From the NCBI GenBank assembly GCA_030603385.1, contig JAUVXW010000001.1, positions 1-64,000 on the forward strand: 64,000 nt of DNA. The letters run 5' to 3'. This stretch comes from Promethearchaeota archaeon (GTDB taxonomy: Archaea; Asgardarchaeota; Lokiarchaeia; Sigyniarchaeales; SOKP01). Of this stretch, positions 25,621-34,370 are shown one piece after another (the stretch's first letter is position 1; every line of letters starts with the position of its first letter). Made by a program: the position numbers and the translations under genes. The notes beneath the pieces are model-generated. The model was not told the origin of the DNA. It ran no database searches and saw only the letters and a program-made list of their open reading frames with translations.

Positions 25621-26403
25621 ATGTCTATTTTAGAGGAACAAATTAAGAAACTTGCTAAATTAATCCTGGACTCAAGAAATATTGTGGCACTCACTGGGGC
25701 AGGTATGAGTACCGAAAGTGGGATTGCTGACTTCAGATCTCCGGGAACAGGATTGTGGGAAAAAGTAGATCCATATGAATATGCATCAATCGATTCCTAC
25801 ATAGCACATCCGACTAAAAACTTGGAGTTTATGCTAGAAACCGGGAAAGCGATTTTTAGTGCAAGACCTAACAAGGGTCATAAAGCTCTTACTAAACTTC
25901 AAAAACTTGGTAAATTAAAGGGTGTTCTTACTCAAAATATTGATCGCTTGCATCATAAAGCTAAAACTAAAAATATTGTTGAATTTCATGGAAATGTGAT
26001 GGAAGCAAAATGTCTTCAGTGTGGTGAAGTTTTTCCAATTACAAATATGGTAAATCAAGTCTTACAGGGAAGATCACCCTCTTGTAATGTTTGCAAAGGA
26101 ATGTTGAAACCAAATGCAATATTTTTTGGTGAACCTCTTGAATCCCAAGTATTACAAGCAGCAGATGAAATAATTGCTGGTTGTAATTTGTTAATCGTGC
26201 TTGGATCTTCTCTTGTTGTATATCCTGTAGCTTTTTATCCACAAAAAGCACTATCTCTTGGCGCAAAAATAGCTATCATAAACATTCAAGAAACTGATAT
26301 GGATTCTCTGGCAGAAGTAGTTATTCATGAAAAAATAGGAGACATATTTCCTAAGATCGTCTCTATTGTTGAAGAAAAAATTGAAAATAATATAAAAAGA
26401 TAA
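25621..26403 (+). CDS. cobB: Sir2-family NAD-dependent protein deacylase
   Basis: A 260-residue sirtuin that removes acyl groups from lysines using NAD. Motifs in order: LTGAGMSTESGIADFRSPG (NAD loop), TQNIDRLHHKA, catalytic His in EFHGNVMEAKC, zinc pairs CLQC and CNVC, PNAIFFGEPL and VLGSSLVVYP. The HxH-free loop resembles class III/U bacterial and archaeal sirtuins; preference for acetyl or longer acyl groups cannot be told. It converges on the acyl-CoA ligase at 26419 with only 15 bases between them. Confidence 0.92.
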   Translation: MSILEEQIKKLAKLILDSRNIVALTGAGMSTESGIADFRSPGTGLWEKVDPYEYASIDSYIAHPTKNLEFMLETGKAIFSARPNKGHKALTKLQKLGKLKGVLTQNIDRLHHKAKTKNIVEFHGNVMEAKCLQCGEVFPITNMVNQVLQGRSPSCNVCKGMLKPNAIFFGEPLESQVLQAADEIIAGCNLLIVLGSSLVVYPVAFYPQKALSLGAKIAIINIQETDMDSLAEVVIHEKIGDIFPKIVSIVEEKIENNIKR

Positions 26404-26418
26404 AAAAAATTTATGGCT

Positions 26419-28149
26419 TCAATCACTCTTTCTTAATAACTTCTTATCTACTTTCCCTACGATTGTTAATGGTAATTCTTCAGTGATTTCTATTAGTTTT
26501 GGAACTTCATAGGTTGAGCAATTTTCTTTGGCAAATGCTATTATACCCTCTTTTAATGCTTCTTCATTTCCATCATATTCATAATCCTTGTCAAGTTGAA
26601 TAAACGCTTTTACAATTTCAGAGCCAGGTCTATCTGGATTTGGGATGCCAATAATAGCAACCATTTCAATAGCAGGATGTTTGGTTAAAGTATCTTCCAA
26701 TTTAGCAGAAAATACTTTGAATCCACTTACTATGATCATGTCTTTGGTTCTGTCAACGATTCTTAAGTAGCCTTCTTCATCCATGATTGCGACATCCCCT
26801 GTATGCATATAACCATCTTCATCAATTGCCTTTTTCGTCTCCTCTGGCTTATTGTAATAGCCTTTCATTACTTGAGGTCCCTTAACACATATTTCTCCTG
26901 GTTCTCCTAAGGGGACTACTTCTCCCGTCTCTGGATCAACAAGTTTTAATTCAGTATTCAATAAAGGTAATCCTATTGATCCTAGCTTCCTCTTACCTTT
27001 AAAAGGATTCATGGTAGTTAAGGGAGAAGTTTCAGTCATACCATACACCTCTAGTAGTTTCCCCTCTCCAACCATACTTTCTAACTGTTTTTGGGATTCA
27101 ACTGGAAAAGGAGATGCGGCAGAAATACAAATCTCTAATTTTGAGTGATCTAACCTTTTAAACTTGCGTGTATTGATGAGAATTTGAAATAGAGAAGGTA
27201 CATTTACAAGAGCAGTTGGTTGATACTTCTTCATTTCATTACAAATGTGTAAAGTATCTCGTGGATTAGGTATTAGTACTTGCCCCCATCCAAGCCAAAA
27301 ACAGTTTTCGCAGAAAAATATGCCTGCTATATGGAAAAAAGGAAATCCTGAAAGAGCTATTTTTGCTCCTTTCTCCCAGCTAAGCCATTTTTGTACAATC
27401 AATATGTCTGAAACACAACTTCTATGCGTTAGCATAGCACCTTTAGGTGGGCCTGTTGTTCCTCCCGTATATTGGATGAATGCAATATCATCCGGAGAGA
27501 CCTTAACATTAGGTAAATCTTTGGAATACTTTGCTAAAACATCATCGTGAAAATCAAGTACTGTTTTTCCTTCTAATGGAGTTACCTCCCCTGATGGAAC
27601 TTCCGTAACTGCCTTGATTTTTTCTTGTTGTTCTTTCGGAAAAGAACCTACGACACTTGTCCAGATTACCAATTTTAATTGTGGTAATTCTGATTCAACA
27701 TTTTTTAATCTATGTTCAAAAATAGCATCTAAAGTGACTAAAGCTACATTTTTCTCTCCAGCTCCTAAATCATTCAATTGGTAATGCATTTGAACATCAG
27801 ACATGAGAGGACTTACACCAGAAACTATACATCCAGCTTTAAGAGAGCCCATAAGGGATATTGGATATTCAGGTATATTAGGTAAGTTGATTCCAACAAT
27901 ATCACCTTTCTTGAATCCATTTTCAATTAACATATTAGCAAACTGATTTGAGAATTCATCTATTTGACCAAATGTGATTTCTAAACCCTGATATGCAAAT
28001 GCCATTTTATTTTGGAATTCTTCAAAAGTATTTCGGATAGCTTCGGTATAAGAGATTTCCCAAATGCTAGGGTCAAGATCCGTTAATCCTTCGTCCCAAC
28101 TCTTACGCCAAAATCTATTTGCATATGGATTTTCTATTTTAGGTTCCAT
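26419..28149 (-). CDS. Long-chain fatty acid-CoA ligase (AMP-binding)
   Basis: A 576-residue ANL-superfamily enzyme that activates a carboxylic acid to acyl-CoA through an acyl-AMP. The phosphate-binding motif QYTGGTTGPPKGAMLTH, YGMTETSPLTTMNP, the YMHTGDVAIMDEEGYL motif, DRTKDMIIVSGFKV and the catalytic lysine in LTIVGKVDKKLL are all visible. The N-terminal ENPYANRFWRKSWDEG block is shared with the second ligase at 39936, suggesting a common family with long-chain or aromatic substrates. Exact substrate unknown. No operon partner. Confidence 0.88.
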   Translation of the reverse strand: MEPKIENPYANRFWRKSWDEGLTDLDPSIWEISYTEAIRNTFEEFQNKMAFAYQGLEITFGQIDEFSNQFANMLIENGFKKGDIVGINLPNIPEYPISLMGSLKAGCIVSGVSPLMSDVQMHYQLNDLGAGEKNVALVTLDAIFEHRLKNVESELPQLKLVIWTSVVGSFPKEQQEKIKAVTEVPSGEVTPLEGKTVLDFHDDVLAKYSKDLPNVKVSPDDIAFIQYTGGTTGPPKGAMLTHRSCVSDILIVQKWLSWEKGAKIALSGFPFFHIAGIFFCENCFWLGWGQVLIPNPRDTLHICNEMKKYQPTALVNVPSLFQILINTRKFKRLDHSKLEICISAASPFPVESQKQLESMVGEGKLLEVYGMTETSPLTTMNPFKGKRKLGSIGLPLLNTELKLVDPETGEVVPLGEPGEICVKGPQVMKGYYNKPEETKKAIDEDGYMHTGDVAIMDEEGYLRIVDRTKDMIIVSGFKVFSAKLEDTLTKHPAIEMVAIIGIPNPDRPGSEIVKAFIQLDKDYEYDGNEEALKEGIIAFAKENCSTYEVPKLIEITEELPLTIVGKVDKKLLRKSD

Positions 28150-28277
28150 TTTAACTTCATTCTTATTAATTTTTTATAAAAAAGTGTTAATAATTATTAT
28201 AGCTCTAATCAGTTAAAAAGTTTTAATTAGCAAGACAAAAGAAAAAAAAGTTGAATAAAACAAAAAAATAATAATAA

Positions 28278-28355
28278 TTAATTATCTGGAATAATAACTG
28301 GAATTTGTTCCTTATCATATTCTCCGATTTTATTTTGTCGGATATCTCTCATCAT
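28278..28355 (-). CDS. Possible 25-residue peptide in the 381-base gap 28150-28530
   Basis: An ATG at 28355 opens a 25-codon frame ending at 28278 (MMRDIRQNKIGEYDKEQ, then IPVIIPDN). The composition is less biased than chance AT-rich DNA would give, and an upstream in-frame GTG could lengthen it slightly. There is no good ribosome binding site. The rest of the gap is AT-rich with a pyrimidine-rich run near 28385-28405 and holds nothing else I can support. Confidence 0.2.
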   Translation of the reverse strand: MMRDIRQNKIGEYDKEQIPVIIPDN

Positions 28356-28530
28356 TATAGTGTTAACCACTGTTTAATTTTACTTCTACTCTCCTCTCTC
28401 TGTCTCCATGAAACAGTCTTTCTCTTAAAGATAAGATTGTTTCTACGAAAAAGAACAATATTACCGAACTATAGATAAATTACGTATATTTCAGAAAATT
28501 GTCGGTGTATTCCTGTTTTATTTTGAAGAA

Positions 28531-29295
28531 TTGTTACTTCATATGATGACTGAATTTGGTTCGGGATTTAAAGTTTATAGAAATAATACTTATTCTCAAC
28601 TCATTTCAAGTGGAGATAGTACTCTTGATAAGTTGCTCTCTGGGGGATTTCACCGGGACTTAGTCTATTTACTTTATGGAGATAAGAAACTAACAACTAA
28701 TATTTTACTAACGACTTCCGTTATTGTTCAAAAAGCATTTATCAATGGAGGGCTTGGTGAGGGTATTAGAATTGCCTTCATTGATGGAAATAATCGCTTT
28801 AATCCTTATAATGTAAGCAAGTTTGCGGTGTCACAAAACCTATCCCCCCAGAAAGTATTAAAAAACATTCTTATTTCACGAGCGTTTACATGGGATCAAA
28901 TGGTTGAAATTTTGGAGAATAGGCTTTCCATTCTTGAAGATGTGAAAGTTGTGTTAATCTCTGGGATTACAACTCTGTTTGAGGGCTATGAAAAACAGGT
29001 TTTTGAAGATCTGCTAAGAACAATAGATGGAATTAAACAAATGCTCTGGAAAACAAAACCCCTCATTGTTATAACGGCACCTTTACATGAAAATTCTCTT
29101 TTCAGGCCAAAAGGGGGAAAAATTCTCTCGCATTTTGGGAGTGTACTAGTGATGATAAATGATGATGAAAGATACGATGAATATACTCTCGTTCAACATC
29201 CTTATTTGCCTGAAAATCGATTGTTAAAATGGAAGCCACGTACTCCTAAGAAGAAAATTCCTTTAAAAAACGCTACAATAGACTGTTGGTTTTAA
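28531..29295 (+). CDS. RecA/RadA-like protein with degraded ATPase motifs
   Basis: The start SSGDSTLDKLLSGGFHRDLV is the RadA/RadB-type entry into the RecA core, and LVYLLYGDKKLTTNILLTTS is its Walker A region. The canonical GxxxxGK[TS] is absent (GDKKLTTN), and the Walker B strand reads KVVLISGI without the acidic residue. The remaining strands (LIVITAPLHENSLF) keep the fold. Such inactivated RecA paralogues are known near PolB2-type polymerases, and one lies 1.6 kb downstream here, with an antisense gene between. A structural role at DNA damage is the best guess. The start is uncertain: TTG at 28531, ATG at 28543 or 28546. Confidence 0.65.
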   Translation: MLLHMMTEFGSGFKVYRNNTYSQLISSGDSTLDKLLSGGFHRDLVYLLYGDKKLTTNILLTTSVIVQKAFINGGLGEGIRIAFIDGNNRFNPYNVSKFAVSQNLSPQKVLKNILISRAFTWDQMVEILENRLSILEDVKVVLISGITTLFEGYEKQVFEDLLRTIDGIKQMLWKTKPLIVITAPLHENSLFRPKGGKILSHFGSVLVMINDDERYDEYTLVQHPYLPENRLLKWKPRTPKKKIPLKNATIDCWF

Positions 29296-29300
29296 TTATT

Positions 29301-29720
29301 TTATTGTTGCTTTTCTTTCTTTTTGTACATATTAGGGTCCTTTTCTTCCAAAGTTAATTTATCTCCACCATACTGGCTTTTGCGACCTTTATAATAGAGA
29401 GTAGATTCTTCCTCGCAGATTTTATCCCATCCCTCTAATCCTAATTTTTGTATCATTACTGAATTGTAGACTTTAGAATTATGTGGAGCAAAAATCTCAA
29501 AGTTCACAATAGGTTGCAGCATTTCGCAAGGAAAATCACTACATTCATAGCAAAATTCGTGCCCTTTACTTGTAACACATTCATAAGTTTTACATACAGG
29601 GAACTTAAGGATTTGCCCTTTTTTCTCTCGGCATCCCGTACATCCAAAAGATTGCACACCTGGGCATCTCTTACAATAAATTCCACATGGCGCATGCCAA
29701 GTTTTTAAATCTTCTGACAT
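29301..29720 (-). CDS. Cysteine-rich DUF3795-like protein
   Basis: A 139-residue protein with many cysteines in the DUF3795 layout: APCGIYCKRCPG, FGCTGCREKKG, CKTYEC and CYECSDFPCEML. The pattern implies bound zinc or an iron-sulfur centre. Function is unknown for the family. ATG at 29720 is preferred over an in-frame TTG at 29732 because a TATA-like run (TTAGTATATATC on the minus strand) lies about 35 bases before it. It converges with the RecA-like gene, 5 bases apart. Confidence 0.75.
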   Translation of the reverse strand: MSEDLKTWHAPCGIYCKRCPGVQSFGCTGCREKKGQILKFPVCKTYECVTSKGHEFCYECSDFPCEMLQPIVNFEIFAPHNSKVYNSVMIQKLGLEGWDKICEEESTLYYKGRKSQYGGDKLTLEEKDPNMYKKKEKQQ

Positions 29721-29899
29721 ATTCAAAACCAATAATTTGTTTAGTAAGTTTAGATATATACTAAAAATAAAGTTTGTTCTTATTATTTTCTTGTCAATGG
29801 TTTTATGATCAAAAATCAGAAAATTTGTTATGTATTTTCTTTTTAATCAACTGAAACACTTCTTTTCTGGGATTTTACCAAAGATTAGATGTGCAGAAA

Positions 29900-30172
29900 A
29901 TGGGAAGAACAGTTCCTTCTTTTAGACCTGCGTTGGAGCACGAGATTGAAAGTTGGAAAAACTTTAAAAGAGCTCTAAGGCCTGAAGAACAAAAGATATT
30001 TAACACGCTAATGAATTACGCTCGAATTCATGCAGATGCTGGCAGCATGAGCGCACGTCCAATGTTATCAGAAGTATTATTCATCTCCTTTGCAGTTGAA
30101 CAAGAAAAGAGAATTGAAATGCTGGAAGAGAGGGTAAAAGAATTAGAAGAAACGATAAGAGGAAAAGATTAG
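29900..30172 (+). CDS. Small helical protein coupled to PolB2
   Basis: A 90-residue protein that begins MGRTVPSFRPALEHEIESW and continues with FKRALRPEEQKIFNTLMN, a loop AGSMSARPML and a C-terminal coiled coil (MLEERVKELEETIR). Short proteins with the same MGRTxPSxR beginning lie beside PolB-type genes in other archaea, as far as I recall. The stop is 3 bases before the polymerase start, so translation is coupled. A GTG at 29891 is an alternative start. It is likely an accessory subunit or regulator of the polymerase. Confidence 0.65.
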   Translation: MGRTVPSFRPALEHEIESWKNFKRALRPEEQKIFNTLMNYARIHADAGSMSARPMLSEVLFISFAVEQEKRIEMLEERVKELEETIRGKD

Positions 30173-30175
30173 AGA

Positions 30176-32584
30176 TTGAATTTTCAAGAACAATTTGATG
30201 GGTGGCTTTTAGATGTTTCCACCTATGGTGATGGAGTTATTCTTTGGGTAAAGACAGTAAAAGAACAAAAGGTTGTGAAAATATATCATGACTTCTGCCC
30301 TGAATTTTTTGCTGTACCACGACGGCATGCTGGTAAGGATTTTAAGAGATTAAAACAAATTCTCAAATCTCATCACAATATAAAAGACGTACGAATCTGC
30401 GAAAAATATGTAAAGCTGGAGGAACATGAAAAAACCAAAATATTTGGAGTTTCTGTGGTAAAGCCTTCGGTATTTAAGAAGACAATTAAAGAAATCAATG
30501 AAATTGATCTTTTTACACTATATAACACAGATCTTCCAATCTCTCAGATGTATTTCTATGTAAATGACTTATTTCCCATGTCTTTATGTGGATTCAAGGT
30601 TAAGCTTGAAAAGAAGAAAAAAGCTGATGGACACATTATGCGTTTAATATCGTTAGAATTAAAAGATGACAACGAAGAATTGTTTTATGATTTACCTCCT
30701 CTAAAAGCTGTCTGGTTGGATATTAAAATACAGCAGCATGGAATAAGATCATATTACAACGACCCACTGGCATACGCCGAAGTCAGCATTGTTGAAAAAG
30801 ATGAAAAAGCCAACATTCCAAGGGCAGATGGACAGAGAAAAAGGAAAATTCTGATCGATGAAGCTGATGAGGCGGAAACTATCAAGATGATTAGTAAGGT
30901 GATTGAGAGATTGGATCCCGATATTATTCTCACACATGGAGGAGATGAGTTTGTATTTCCTTACTTGGTTGCACGAGCATCAGTGAATCATGTATCAAAA
31001 GATTTATACTTTTCTCGTACCAGAACGCCACTTAAAAACTGCATTTTTCACCTTTCAGGAAACTCTGATCATTATATGACCTACGGGATAATAATGCGTC
31101 GTTCCAAAACTCAAGTATACCTTACTGGTCGTTTACATTTAGACACTACTACTTATGGGAGTTTGCACTTTAGCGAGGGAAATATACCTGGAGTTATCGA
31201 AGTCGCGAGAATCTCTCGGGTACCTCTACAAAGATTATGTAGGATAACTATTGGTGGTGCTCTTCAATCAATACAATACTATAATGCATATAAACTAGAT
31301 TATCTTATCCCACCTTTTAAGAAGAGTCCAGAAGACTTTCGAAATGGAATGGATCTCATTATCAATGATCGTGGAGGTCATATTTTTGAGCCTATGATCG
31401 GTGTTTTTGATCAGGTGGCAGAACTGGACTTTTCTTCAATGTATCCGTCTCTAATGGCTAAATTTAATATTTCCTCAGAGACGATTAACTGTAAATGTTG
31501 TAAAGATGATGGTACAGGAATTAAGGTCCCTGGCACAAGTTTCCATATCTGTTCTAAGCGAGAAGGAATCATCTCCAAATCCATTAGCTTGCCACTAAGA
31601 AAACGGCTCTATTACAAGGAATACAACAAGACTCATGATGATCTACGGTACAAATTCACTGATATTGCTCTAAAATGGGTACTCGTTGTAAGCTTCGGGT
31701 ATTTAGGCTTCAAAAATGCTCGTTTTGGAAAGATTGAGGCACACCAAACAGTTTGTGCTTTCGCTCGAGAATTCCTCATGCGATCTGCTGAAGTTGCTAA
31801 AAAATATGGATGTAGGGTAGTTCATGGAATTGTTGATTCGATTTATCTACAGGACACAAAAGGAAGAACTCCAGAAGAATTCGAAGTATTAACAAAAAAA
31901 ATTGCCAAAGAAATATCTGAAAGCACTAGCATTCCTATGAGCTGGGATGGGCTTTTCGATATCATTGTATTCCTTCCTTCTCGAGCTGAACCAGATGTTC
32001 CAGCACTCAGTCATTATTGGGGGATAAAAAACGATGGAGAGATTAAGGTGAGGGGTATTGAGGTAAGACGCAGAGACATACCAAAAATTGTAAAGGATGC
32101 TCAGTATGCATTTATTGATATTTTTCAAGGTGCAAAGACTGTTGATGAGTTCGCGAAAAGGATTCCTGAAGCAAAGAAAAAACTCTATGAATACGTAGAA
32201 AGAGTGTATTCCGGTACAGTTACCCGTGAGGATCTTACAATCCGACAGAAGATCTCTCGTAGACCTTCGCAATATAAGGTTAACTCCTATCAAGCTGTTG
32301 CCGCAAGACAATTAGAACGATCTGGTGTTATTGCATCTGCTGGAAAAAACGTTCGATATATAATTCTTAACGCCGATGCAGACCCAGATTTCCCTGAAAA
32401 GAAGGTTATCCTTTCAGATCTATATGATGAAAAAAAGCACAAATACGACAGGAGAAAATATGTTGAATTGTTAAAAAGATCTTTTGAAAACATCCTTCCC
32501 TTCAAATTTCCTGAACTCGAAGAATTATTAAAGTCTGATTATAATAAAAAATCGATTCAAAAAGATCTTTCATGTTTTATATAG
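30176..32584 (+). CDS. polB2: Family B DNA polymerase, PolB2-like
   Basis: An 802-residue family B polymerase with altered active sites. Exonuclease motif I reads VWLDIKIQQHG (Asp182, but Lys184 in place of Glu), so proofreading should be lost. Polymerase motif A is intact, AELDFSSMYPSLM (Asp418). Motif B is KWVLVVSFGYLG, where Asn and Tyr of KxxxNSxYG are Val and Phe. Motif C reads HGIVDS in place of YGDTDS, keeping only the second Asp (Asp554). The two main metal ligands therefore remain, so synthesis may persist. A CKCC and HIC insertion after motif A may bind zinc. The TTG start overlaps nothing and lies 3 bases past the small upstream gene. A damage-tolerance polymerase is likely. Confidence 0.88.
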   Translation: MNFQEQFDGWLLDVSTYGDGVILWVKTVKEQKVVKIYHDFCPEFFAVPRRHAGKDFKRLKQILKSHHNIKDVRICEKYVKLEEHEKTKIFGVSVVKPSVFKKTIKEINEIDLFTLYNTDLPISQMYFYVNDLFPMSLCGFKVKLEKKKKADGHIMRLISLELKDDNEELFYDLPPLKAVWLDIKIQQHGIRSYYNDPLAYAEVSIVEKDEKANIPRADGQRKRKILIDEADEAETIKMISKVIERLDPDIILTHGGDEFVFPYLVARASVNHVSKDLYFSRTRTPLKNCIFHLSGNSDHYMTYGIIMRRSKTQVYLTGRLHLDTTTYGSLHFSEGNIPGVIEVARISRVPLQRLCRITIGGALQSIQYYNAYKLDYLIPPFKKSPEDFRNGMDLIINDRGGHIFEPMIGVFDQVAELDFSSMYPSLMAKFNISSETINCKCCKDDGTGIKVPGTSFHICSKREGIISKSISLPLRKRLYYKEYNKTHDDLRYKFTDIALKWVLVVSFGYLGFKNARFGKIEAHQTVCAFAREFLMRSAEVAKKYGCRVVHGIVDSIYLQDTKGRTPEEFEVLTKKIAKEISESTSIPMSWDGLFDIIVFLPSRAEPDVPALSHYWGIKNDGEIKVRGIEVRRRDIPKIVKDAQYAFIDIFQGAKTVDEFAKRIPEAKKKLYEYVERVYSGTVTREDLTIRQKISRRPSQYKVNSYQAVAARQLERSGVIASAGKNVRYIILNADADPDFPEKKVILSDLYDEKKHKYDRRKYVELLKRSFENILPFKFPELEELLKSDYNKKSIQKDLSCFI

Positions 32585-32663
32585 GAGATTGGGAGTTCCG
32601 ACTTAAATAATAGATTTTTTAATGCTACCGACAAAAAAGTATAATAACCCTTTAATAGTTTCA

Positions 32664-32674
32664 TTTAAATATAA
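32664..32674 (+). promoter_or_regulatory. TATA box of the candidate structured RNA
   Basis: TTTAAATATAA lies 25-30 bases before the first hairpin of the structured segment, the normal archaeal spacing to a transcription start near 32695. The same 11 bases occur at 60510-60520 before another structured leader. Confidence 0.5.
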
Positions 32675-32694
32675 TTCACTCAAATCATATATTG

Positions 32695-32995
32695 TTCGCA
32701 TCTAACGGTGTGAAGCAATTCGCATCTCATGTGAATGTCGAGAAGTAGTATTAGCATCTCAATGTGTTGTGCCAATTGAATTACTTTCGAGTAAGACAAA
32801 TTGGAAAAATTGTACTTCCCTCACAGGAAGAAAAATTATATCTTCGGGTATAGAATTGAATAATAGGTTTTCGGATCTGTTATTCAAAACGATTTAATAC
32901 ATTGAAAAACCTATACGAAAGTATGGATTGCTTATACATTGCCGATGAAAACCTTCGGGTTTCATAAGCAGCTTCTCGTCCCTTTATTCTTTTTA
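32695..32995 (+). ncRNA. Candidate structured non-coding RNA of unknown family
   Basis: This intergenic segment folds far better than its neighbours. Perfect or near-perfect stems are: 32719-32725 with 32729-32735; 32772-32777 with 32799-32804, enclosing 32781-32785/32790-32794 around a UUCG loop; 32815-32819 with 32826-32830; 32838-32842 with 32847-32851 (C-UUCG-G); 32858-32866 with 32877-32885; 32911-32916 with 32921-32926 (GAAA loop); and 32930-32935 with 32964-32969, enclosing another C-UUCG-G hairpin. A long-range 7-bp helix, CGAGAAG (32739-32745) with CTTCTCG (32972-32978), closes the multibranch core. UUCG and GAAA loops are correct only on the plus strand. A TATA box precedes it and a T-rich run (32981-32995) ends it. 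No RNase P or SRP signature is visible and there is no long ORF. Confidence 0.6.
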
Positions 32996-33073
32996 CTATT
33001 TTTCTAAAACTTAAGACAAATTATGGTCTATTGGATCGTTTTAATATATTAATAATAAAGAAAAAAAAAGAAT

Positions 33074-33616
33074 TTAGGGAAGTGTAATTACTTCAAAAAA
33101 GTCAAATGTAATTATTATTAAGCAGATTAATTCTATGAAAATCCATAGGTTACGTTTTAGACTTCTAATCGCTCCTAGAGGTTTACCGAAATAGTTTATG
33201 AGATTGTATATGAAGATAACTATCCAAGCAGTCCCCAAAAACGCAATAGGAAGAATTAATGTAACAATTTCACGACCCTCATATTTCAGCAAATATTCAT
33301 AGCCAAGAATTGAAAATCCAATAATCACAAGAGTGAAACCAAGGCCAAATGAATATTCTGCGAAAGTTACAAAACGTTTAATTCGCTCATCATTAACATC
33401 TTCTGAATTGGCTTCAAAACTTGCTTTTGAATTAGCAGATACGGAATTAACAAAGAAGATAAATGAAAGCATTAGTAAGAATGTTGAAGTAACAATACCG
33501 TTATCGGGAGGTAATTGCCAAATTAACGCAAGAATTGTTAATACCGCACCAATCATTACAGTGCTTAATGTTATCCAGTCTTTAACATTTATTTTCTGAC
33601 TTTCTTCACGACTCAT
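33074..33616 (-). CDS. Five-helix membrane protein of unknown function
   Basis: A 180-residue membrane protein with about five transmembrane segments (for example WITLSTVMIGAVLTILALIW and IVTLILPIAFLGTAWIVIFI) and a polar loop of some 25 residues (SANSKASFEANSEDVNDERI) after the second. ATG 33616 (MSREESQKI) is chosen because AGGTAAT precedes it; the longer frame to 33694 has no such site. I do not recognise a family. Confidence 0.65.
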   Translation of the reverse strand: MSREESQKINVKDWITLSTVMIGAVLTILALIWQLPPDNGIVTSTFLLMLSFIFFVNSVSANSKASFEANSEDVNDERIKRFVTFAEYSFGLGFTLVIIGFSILGYEYLLKYEGREIVTLILPIAFLGTAWIVIFIYNLINYFGKPLGAIRSLKRNLWIFIELICLIIITFDFFEVITLP

Positions 33617-33723
33617 TTTTATTACCTGAAAACCAAAATGAATTAAACTTACTAAAATCTCAGTATTTAAAAATGTTAATATTGCTTTGGACAAAAAAGA
33701 ATTAAAAAAATTAGATCTACTAA

Positions 33724-34344
33724 TTAAAATGGTTGTCTAATAACAGTTTTCATAGTTGCGAGATTAGCTTTTCTTGGATCACTAAGATAGATTTCATGAT
33801 GTTTAGTTTTAAGACCATCAAATTTACCACCCTCTTTCTGAATGAAATCATGTACCTTTTGAATAGTCGGACCTTCCTCAGAGTATGGTCCTATATGCAT
33901 AATCTGAGCTGCTTTCCCTTCTTTATACTTTTCCAATCGGAGTTTTGGTAGTAATTCCGAAAGTTTGGGCTTTTTCTCTTTAGTAATAGCTATCGCTTCA
34001 TTAATCATATCCTGAGTAATCCAATCAGGTTGCCTTATCATCATCGTCCATTTCCATTTATCTCTATTTCCTTCTGTAAAATCATTCATATCATCTGCAA
34101 ACCAAAGTCCCTCCAAAGGAGGCACTACATAGTCTTTACCCTTAGCTTTACTAAGGAATTTGGTTCTAAACGACACCGGGTAAAGAACCGCGAGAGCATC
34201 CTGGTATTCTTTAGAATCTCCTGGAGAACCCATCCCATCTATCATTAGAAATTGCATTTCTGGAACTTCAATTATTACTGGTTTTTGAGCACTTGGTTGA
34301 TAAAGCTCTTTTTGTGACTTTTTAAAATCAATTTTTACTGGCAT
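33724..34344 (-). CDS. GyrI-like small-molecule-binding protein
   Basis: A 206-residue stand-alone GyrI-like domain. The segments VPEMQFLMIDGMGSPGDSKE at the start, AVLYPVSFRTKFLSK, YVVPPLEGLWFADD and AAQIMHIGPYSEEGPTIQ (with its conserved HxGPY) follow the family of duplicated SHS2-type ligand-binding proteins, some of which hydrolyse cyclopropyl-type compounds. The ligand is unknown. An AGGTG site precedes the ATG. No DNA-binding domain is attached. Confidence 0.8.
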   Translation of the reverse strand: MPVKIDFKKSQKELYQPSAQKPVIIEVPEMQFLMIDGMGSPGDSKEYQDALAVLYPVSFRTKFLSKAKGKDYVVPPLEGLWFADDMNDFTEGNRDKWKWTMMIRQPDWITQDMINEAIAITKEKKPKLSELLPKLRLEKYKEGKAAQIMHIGPYSEEGPTIQKVHDFIQKEGGKFDGLKTKHHEIYLSDPRKANLATMKTVIRQPF

Positions 34345-34370
34345 TTACACCTACACTCTCTTTCAATTTC

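Noticed and set aside
32695..32995. Identification of the structured segment as RNase P RNA, SRP RNA or a C/D box RNA
   Set aside because: The conserved signatures of these RNAs were not found by eye, although a covariance search might still find a divergent one.
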